Positions 59,475-64,000 of a stretch of DNA of 64,000 bases are shown in pieces. Every line of letters starts with the position of its first letter. Position 1 is the stretch's first letter. The stretch is taken from NCBI GenBank assembly GCA_964620045.1, contig CAZUJL010000007.1, positions 62,001 through 126,000 on the forward strand. The letters run 5' to 3'. This DNA comes from VFKU01 sp964620045. Lineage in GTDB: Bacteria; Hydrogenedentota; Hydrogenedentia; Hydrogenedentales; GCA-2746185. A program made the position numbers and the translations under genes. Under the pieces are notes generated by a model. That model worked only from the letters and a program-made list of their open reading frames with translations. It ran no database searches and was not told the origin of the DNA.

Positions 59475-60917
59475 ATGTCCGAACAAAAACAACTGGTCGA
59501 GCCCCGCACCCTAAAAGGCTTCGCGGATTATTTGCCGGGGGACACGATTGTCCGGCGGCGTGTCGTGCGCGCGATTGAAGACGTGTTCGAGCGCTACGGG
59601 TTTGTGCCGCTCGATACGCCGGCGTTGGAATACCTCGACGTGCTGCTCGGCACCGGCGGCGAGGAAGTGAACAAGGAATTGTTCCGCCTGGAAAGTCCCG
59701 AAGGCGAAGCGATTGCCCTCCGCTTCGATCTCACCGTGCCCTTCGCGCGCTTGCTCGCGCAGTATCCGGAGCAACTGAAGACGCCGTTCCGCCGATATGC
59801 GATCGGCCCCGTGTGGCGCGCGGACAAACCCGGCCCCGGACGTTTCCGGCAATTCACGCAGTTCGACATCGACGCCGCCGGTGCGGATTCCGTCGCCGTG
59901 GACGGCGAGATCATCTCCGTAATGTGCGAAGTGATGCGCACACTCGGCGCGCCGAGTTACCGCGTGCTGATCAATAATCGAAAACTGATCGACGCCCTGC
60001 TCGGCAGTTGCGGGATTCACGAGACTGCGCGGCAGAAACATGTGTTGCGCGTGATCGACAAGATGGCCAAGGTCGGCATGCAGAACGTGCGGCTTGAGCT
60101 CGGCCCCGGCCGCATCGACGATTCCGGCGATCCGATCCCTGGAGTGAAACTCGATCCGGCGACGATCGACCAAATTCTCGCGTTCGTCGATATCAAAGGC
60201 ACAACCCGCATGGACGTGGTCGATCATCTGACGAAGTTGCTGGCCGAATCACCCGAATCCGCCGCCGCGCTGACCGAAATGCGCGAGCTGGCCGAAGTGC
60301 TCACCGCGCTCGGCGTCGACGAAGACCACGCGAAGTTCGATCCGAGTCTCGCGCGCGGGCTCGATTACTACACCGGCCCCGTGTTCGAGTGCATGATTCC
60401 CGATGCGCCGCAGTTCGGCTCCGTGATGGGCGGCGGGCGCTACAACGGTTTGGTCGGCCGTTTCCTCGATCGCGAAATTCCAGCGACGGGCATGTCCGTC
60501 GGCCTCGATCGCCTGATGGCGGCGCTCATGCACATGAAGGTCATCGCGCCGAGCGCGACGACGGTGCAGGCACTGATCGTCTCGTTGGGCAATATCCCCG
60601 CGCGCGAAACGCTCGCGATTGCGAATGAGCTGCGCGGCGCGGGCATTCGCACCGAGGCCTTCTTCGGGCAGAAGAAGCGTATGAAAGACCAACTTTCGCA
60701 CGCGGACCACAATCAGATTCCGGTCGCCGTGATTGTGGGCGAAGACGAACTCGCGCGCGGCGAGGTCTCGGTGAAGAATCTGTTGGCCGGCAAGGCGCAG
60801 CGCGAAGGCGTAAGCGATCACGACGCGTACCGCAAGGCCGGTACTGCCGCGCAGGTGACTGTTCCGCGGGCGCAGATGGTGGACGCCGTGCGCGCCGCAT
60901 TGGGGGAGAACGCCTGA
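59475..60917 (+). CDS. hisS: Histidyl-tRNA synthetase
   Basis: A 480-residue class II synthetase. Motif 1 lies near the N-terminus (LKGFADYLPGDTIVRRRV), motif 2 around FRQFTQFDIDAAG preceded by RYAIGPVWRADKPG, and the histidine-binding signature GLDYYTGPVFE occurs with GGGRYNGLVG. A C-terminal anticodon-binding domain ends the protein. It charges tRNA-His. The stop overlaps the nadC start (ATGA-type overlap at 60917), forming a compact hisS-nadC-birA-coaX operon. Confidence 0.97.
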   Translation: MSEQKQLVEPRTLKGFADYLPGDTIVRRRVVRAIEDVFERYGFVPLDTPALEYLDVLLGTGGEEVNKELFRLESPEGEAIALRFDLTVPFARLLAQYPEQLKTPFRRYAIGPVWRADKPGPGRFRQFTQFDIDAAGADSVAVDGEIISVMCEVMRTLGAPSYRVLINNRKLIDALLGSCGIHETARQKHVLRVIDKMAKVGMQNVRLELGPGRIDDSGDPIPGVKLDPATIDQILAFVDIKGTTRMDVVDHLTKLLAESPESAAALTEMRELAEVLTALGVDEDHAKFDPSLARGLDYYTGPVFECMIPDAPQFGSVMGGGRYNGLVGRFLDREIPATGMSVGLDRLMAALMHMKVIAPSATTVQALIVSLGNIPARETLAIANELRGAGIRTEAFFGQKKRMKDQLSHADHNQIPVAVIVGEDELARGEVSVKNLLAGKAQREGVSDHDAYRKAGTAAQVTVPRAQMVDAVRAALGENA

Positions 60918-61774
60918 TGCGACGTCCTGTGTCCCAGCCTGGCGGTCTGCGCCGCATGGTGCTCATGGCGCTGCGCGAAGACATCGGCGGCGACGATATC
61001 ACCACACGGCTGACGGTCGAGCCCGACGCGCAATGCCGTGCGGAAGTGCACGCGAAGGCCGACGGCGTGCTCAGCGGCGTGGCGCCATTCTGGATGGTGT
61101 TCAATCTGCTCGATGCCGAGATCGAAGTCACGCAGCGCATGAGCGACGGCCAACGTTTTACGAAGGGTGAGATATTGGCGTCATTCGTCGGTCGCGCGCA
61201 GCCAGTGCTCACGGGAGAGCGCACGGCGCTGAATTTTCTGCAGCATCTGTCAGGTGTGGCTACACTGACGGATCAATTTGTGAAGACAGTGGAAGGCTTG
61301 CCGGTTCACATCACCGACACGCGCAAGACGACACCGCTGTATCGCCGGCTGGAAAAAGAAGCCGTGCGCCACGGCGGCGGGCACAACCACCGCACCGCGC
61401 TATACGACGGCATTTTGATCAAGGACAACCACATTCGCGCCGCCGGCGGCATTACGAATGCCATCGAACGCGCCCGCGCCGGCGCGCACCACCTGATGAA
61501 GATCGAAGTCGAAGTCACTTCGTTGGATGAATGCGACGAAGCGCTCGCGGCGCGTGCCGATGTGATCCTGCTCGACAATATGGACTCCACCGCCATGCGC
61601 GAGGCCGTCGCCCGTGGGCGGGGGAGAGGCGTGCTGTTCGAAGCCAGTGGCAATATCACCCTGGACACCGTGCGCGCGGCCGCCGAGACCGGCGTGGACC
61701 TCATTTCGACAGGATCGATTACCCACTCCGCGCCCGCGGCGGATCTGTCGCTCGAGATCGAGTTGCTGGACTGA
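60917..61774 (+). CDS. nadC: Nicotinate-nucleotide pyrophosphorylase (quinolinate phosphoribosyltransferase)
   Basis: A 285-residue protein of family length. The conserved motifs are ALREDIGGDDITTRLTV, ERTALNFLQHLSGVATLT, ITDTRKTTPLYRRLEKEAVRHGGGHNHR in parts, LIKDNHI, and the C-terminal EASGNITLDTVRAAAETGVDLISTGSITHS region. It makes nicotinate mononucleotide from quinolinate, a step of NAD synthesis. The gene is coupled with hisS upstream and birA four bases downstream. No nadA or nadB gene is seen here. Confidence 0.96.
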   Translation: MRRPVSQPGGLRRMVLMALREDIGGDDITTRLTVEPDAQCRAEVHAKADGVLSGVAPFWMVFNLLDAEIEVTQRMSDGQRFTKGEILASFVGRAQPVLTGERTALNFLQHLSGVATLTDQFVKTVEGLPVHITDTRKTTPLYRRLEKEAVRHGGGHNHRTALYDGILIKDNHIRAAGGITNAIERARAGAHHLMKIEVEVTSLDECDEALAARADVILLDNMDSTAMREAVARGRGRGVLFEASGNITLDTVRAAAETGVDLISTGSITHSAPAADLSLEIELLD

Positions 61775-61778
61775 GCCG

Positions 61779-62519
61779 ATGTCCGGCGCAGCCGCCTACG
61801 ATTCCCTGCTGACACGTCCGCTCGACACACACGTCGTCGGCCGTAAAATTCTCCCCTTCGACGAGATCGACTCCACGAATACCTACGCGCTCGAGCACGG
61901 CGAAGACGGCATGGTCATCGTCGCCGATCGGCAGACGGCCGGCCGAGGCCGATTGGGCCGTAGCTGGCACAGCGCGCCGGGCCTGGGCCTTTGGTTTACC
62001 GTCGCGTTGACGGGCGCGCCCGAGGGCCTGTCGTTTGCCGCCGCACTCGCCGTACGCGACGCGCTCGCGCAGCGGGCCACGCTCAAAATTAAATGGCCGA
62101 ATGATCTGCTCTGCCACGGCAAAAAAATCTGCGGCATTCTGGTGGAACATCGCGCCGGCCGCACCGCGCTGGGTATCGGACTGAACGTGCACCACAAGAC
62201 AGAAGATTTTCCGGTCGAATTGCACGCAAAAGCAGGCTCGCTGGAATCCGAACTCGGCGGGGCGTGGGATCGCGCCGAGGTGTTGCGCGCGGTTTTGAAG
62301 GAATTGGACCGAACGATTATGCTGATCCGTGGGGGCGGACTGGCCACGATACACCGCGCCTGGGCCCAAGCCTGCGCGCTGGAAGGCCGCCGGATCCGGT
62401 GCAACAACATCGAGGGCCGCGTGCGCGAAATCGATTCTCGCGGCGCCCTGATCGTGGACACGGCAGACGAGACGCAGACTATTTACAGCGGCGATCTCGA
62501 ATACCTGGACGGACCATAA
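61779..62519 (+). CDS. birA: Biotin-protein ligase BirA (catalytic type)
   Basis: The ATG at 61779 is four bases after the nadC stop; the frame extends farther upstream without support. The 246-residue product lacks the HTH domain of E. coli BirA, so it is a monofunctional ligase. The biotin-binding GRGRLGRSW motif is present, with KIKWPNDLLCHGKKICGIL and GIGLNVH. It attaches biotin to carboxylases. The C-terminal SH3-like domain (NNIEGRVREIDSRGALIVD) is intact. Confidence 0.93.
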   Translation: MSGAAAYDSLLTRPLDTHVVGRKILPFDEIDSTNTYALEHGEDGMVIVADRQTAGRGRLGRSWHSAPGLGLWFTVALTGAPEGLSFAAALAVRDALAQRATLKIKWPNDLLCHGKKICGILVEHRAGRTALGIGLNVHHKTEDFPVELHAKAGSLESELGGAWDRAEVLRAVLKELDRTIMLIRGGGLATIHRAWAQACALEGRRIRCNNIEGRVREIDSRGALIVDTADETQTIYSGDLEYLDGP

Positions 62520-62520
62520 G

Positions 62521-63297
62521 ATGCTAATCGTAATCGATGCGGGCAACTCCAACGTCGTCATCGGCCTGTACAAAGGCGACGAACTCCTCGCGCACTGGCG
62601 CATGATGACGGCGGGCTATCGCACCGCCGACGAAATCCGCATATTCTTCGACACCCTGATGCGGGCCGATGGGTACGACCCCAAAAAAGTCACCGGCTGC
62701 TGCATCAGCAGCGTGGTGCCGCAGATCAACAGTGCGCTGGTCCAGGTTGCGCGCGACGGCTTCAAGTGCGAGCCGATCATGGTCGAGCCCGGCGTGCGCA
62801 CGGGCGTAAAGTTGCACAATGAGAACCCGAAGGAACTCGGCGCGGACCGCCTGGTAAACGCCGTCGGTGCAACCGAGGAATATCCGGGCGACAAGATCAT
62901 CCTCGATTTCGGCACCGCGACCACGCTCGACTATGTGACGGCCGATGCTGAATACAAGGGGGGAATCATTCTTCCGGGCATCCAGCTCGCTGCGAATGCG
63001 TTGTTTGAGAATTGTGCAAAGCTGCCGCGTGTCGATGTGACGGTGCCGGAAAAAGTGATCGGCCGCAACACGGTCAACGCGATCGCGTCCGGTCTCACCT
63101 ATGGCTATGCCGACATGATCGACGGTCTCGTGCGCCGCATGAGTGCCGAGATGGACGGCAAGCCGCGCATCATCGCGACCGGCGGCCTCGCCAGCACCAT
63201 CGCCGACATTTCCAGCACGATCGAGATTGTCGATCCGCTGCTGACGCTTAAAGGGCTCAAGGCGATCTACTACAAAAATGCCAAGGTGGCCGTATGA
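62521..63297 (+). CDS. coaX: Type III pantothenate kinase
   Basis: A 258-residue member of the ASKHA kinase fold. Motifs are DAGNSNVVIGLY (phosphate-1), SSVVP, LGADRLVNAVGA, DFGTATTLD (phosphate-2) and GGIILPGIQLAANAL. It phosphorylates pantothenate at the first step of CoA synthesis, and lies one base after the birA stop. The CoaX type needs a monovalent cation and is not feedback-inhibited. All expected residues are present. Confidence 0.96.
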   Translation: MLIVIDAGNSNVVIGLYKGDELLAHWRMMTAGYRTADEIRIFFDTLMRADGYDPKKVTGCCISSVVPQINSALVQVARDGFKCEPIMVEPGVRTGVKLHNENPKELGADRLVNAVGATEEYPGDKIILDFGTATTLDYVTADAEYKGGIILPGIQLAANALFENCAKLPRVDVTVPEKVIGRNTVNAIASGLTYGYADMIDGLVRRMSAEMDGKPRIIATGGLASTIADISSTIEIVDPLLTLKGLKAIYYKNAKVAV

Positions 63298-64000
63298 CGC
63301 GTGGTTTTCTTCTTGTGGTCGTCACGACCTCCGTCGCGCTGCTCGCGCACGCGGCCGATTCGCAGGCGAAGCCTTCCGACGCTGCAACCATGAAGATGGA
63401 AGGCGAAGGCATCAACTTGTGGATGTCGTCGTCGCACCCGACCTTTGGGCAGCCTGAAGACCCGACCTTTTGGGTGCACGCCGAACGCGGGCAATTGCTC
63501 GATGAACCACGCATTTGGTCGCTGGAACAGACCCGCGCCGTGATTTACCGCGACCCCCCTGAAGAGGACCTGGTCCTCGTGGCCCGCACGGGCACCTTTG
63601 ACGAACAGAATAAATCCGCGAAGCTCGACGGCGACGTCCGCGTCACGTCCGGTCGCATGGTGGCTGACTTGGAGAACATCCGGTGGGACAACGCCGCCGG
63701 TGTCGCCTACTCGGAAGGTCTTGCCACACTCGACGACGGCGTGAATCGCCTGGTCGGACGCGCAGTCGCGATGTATGCAAAGGAAGGCCGTTTCGAACTC
63801 GGCGATGGCACCGCGCACATTCAACTGGCACAGTCCACGGACGACGCGCAACAAACGAAGAAAAAACCTCAGGCCTTCGAAAGCATTTCGATTCCCAAGC
63901 CCACCAAAATCGTCGGCAAATTGAGCGGCGGCGTGCAAGAGCTTGCCGGGCCGGTGGAATTAAATCTAATCGGCGTTGATCCCGCGGACACATTGAACAT
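63294..64000 (+). CDS. LptC-like periplasmic protein (partial, truncated by window edge)
   Basis: The ATG at 63294 overlaps the coaX stop (ATGA). The visible 235 residues begin with a signal-like segment (MTRGFLLVVVTTSVALLAHA). Strand-rich repeats follow, such as DEPRIWSLEQTRAVIYRD, GDVRVTSGRMVADLENI and GYSEGLATL-like segments, resembling the LptC/LptA beta-jellyroll of lipopolysaccharide export. An lptA or lptB gene would be expected next but lies beyond the edge. The call is by pattern and its place in an envelope-related operon. Confidence 0.72.
   Translation, partial: MTRGFLLVVVTTSVALLAHAADSQAKPSDAATMKMEGEGINLWMSSSHPTFGQPEDPTFWVHAERGQLLDEPRIWSLEQTRAVIYRDPPEEDLVLVARTGTFDEQNKSAKLDGDVRVTSGRMVADLENIRWDNAAGVAYSEGLATLDDGVNRLVGRAVAMYAKEGRFELGDGTAHIQLAQSTDDAQQTKKKPQAFESISIPKPTKIVGKLSGGVQELAGPVELNLIGVDPADTLN

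Overview
The window is a GC-rich, densely packed bacterial chromosome segment. A partial LptC-like gene, bactofilin, periplasmic signal peptides, NadC/BirA/CoaX housekeeping genes, a V-type ATPase, class II ribonucleotide reductase, ThyX and a sulfatase suggest a Gram-negative-type, possibly anaerobic or facultative environmental bacterium. A member of the PVC/FCB-related phyla (for example Hydrogenedentota or Planctomycetota) would fit, but the phylum is an inference that I cannot confirm.

Region 1 (1-11.7 kb) is accessory DNA next to an initiator tRNA. A SorC-type regulator faces left. A one-direction gene train (about 1.8-10.25 kb) then encodes a sigma-like regulator, a 58-residue membrane protein, a Cys-rich zinc protein, a HerA/FtsK-like ATPase, a PD-(D/E)XK-like nuclease, a small membrane protein, a GrpE-like factor, an Hsp70 without lid, a von Willebrand A protein, a second membrane protein and an excisionase-like HTH protein. 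A convergent tyrosine integrase lies next to the 3' end of tRNA-fMet. No relaxase, mating-pair or capsid genes are visible. I read it as an integrative element carrying a chaperone-ATPase-nuclease module, probably a conflict or defence system, and this is the main candidate for something new.

Region 2 (11.7-24.5 kb) returns to core genome: three tRNAs around a response regulator, mnmG, cinA, an esterase, rarD, a thiolase, and a nupC-thiD-aminotransferase operon. Region 3 (24.5-33.7 kb) is a complete V-type ATPase operon in the order G/H-I-K-E-C-F-A-B-D, ending in a PTS EIIA gene; its K subunit has residues of a sodium-binding site.

Region 4 (33.7-37.7 kb) holds thyX and a B12-dependent ribonucleotide reductase behind a promoter overlapped by two NrdR-box-like palindromes 32 bp apart. 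Region 5 (37.7-58.2 kb) mixes nested repeats, oxidoreductases, ArsC, an M23 peptidase-bactofilin pair, an acyl-CoA ligase, a DUF1326-DUF2182-propeller cluster, a TauD-like dioxygenase, a cytochrome/copper monooxygenase-like protein, a sulfatase, a fused CoA-transferase and hydrolases. Region 6 (58.2-59.35 kb) is a small RAYT/REP island. Region 7 (59.4-64 kb) is a compact hisS-nadC-birA-coaX-lptC-like operon running off the edge.
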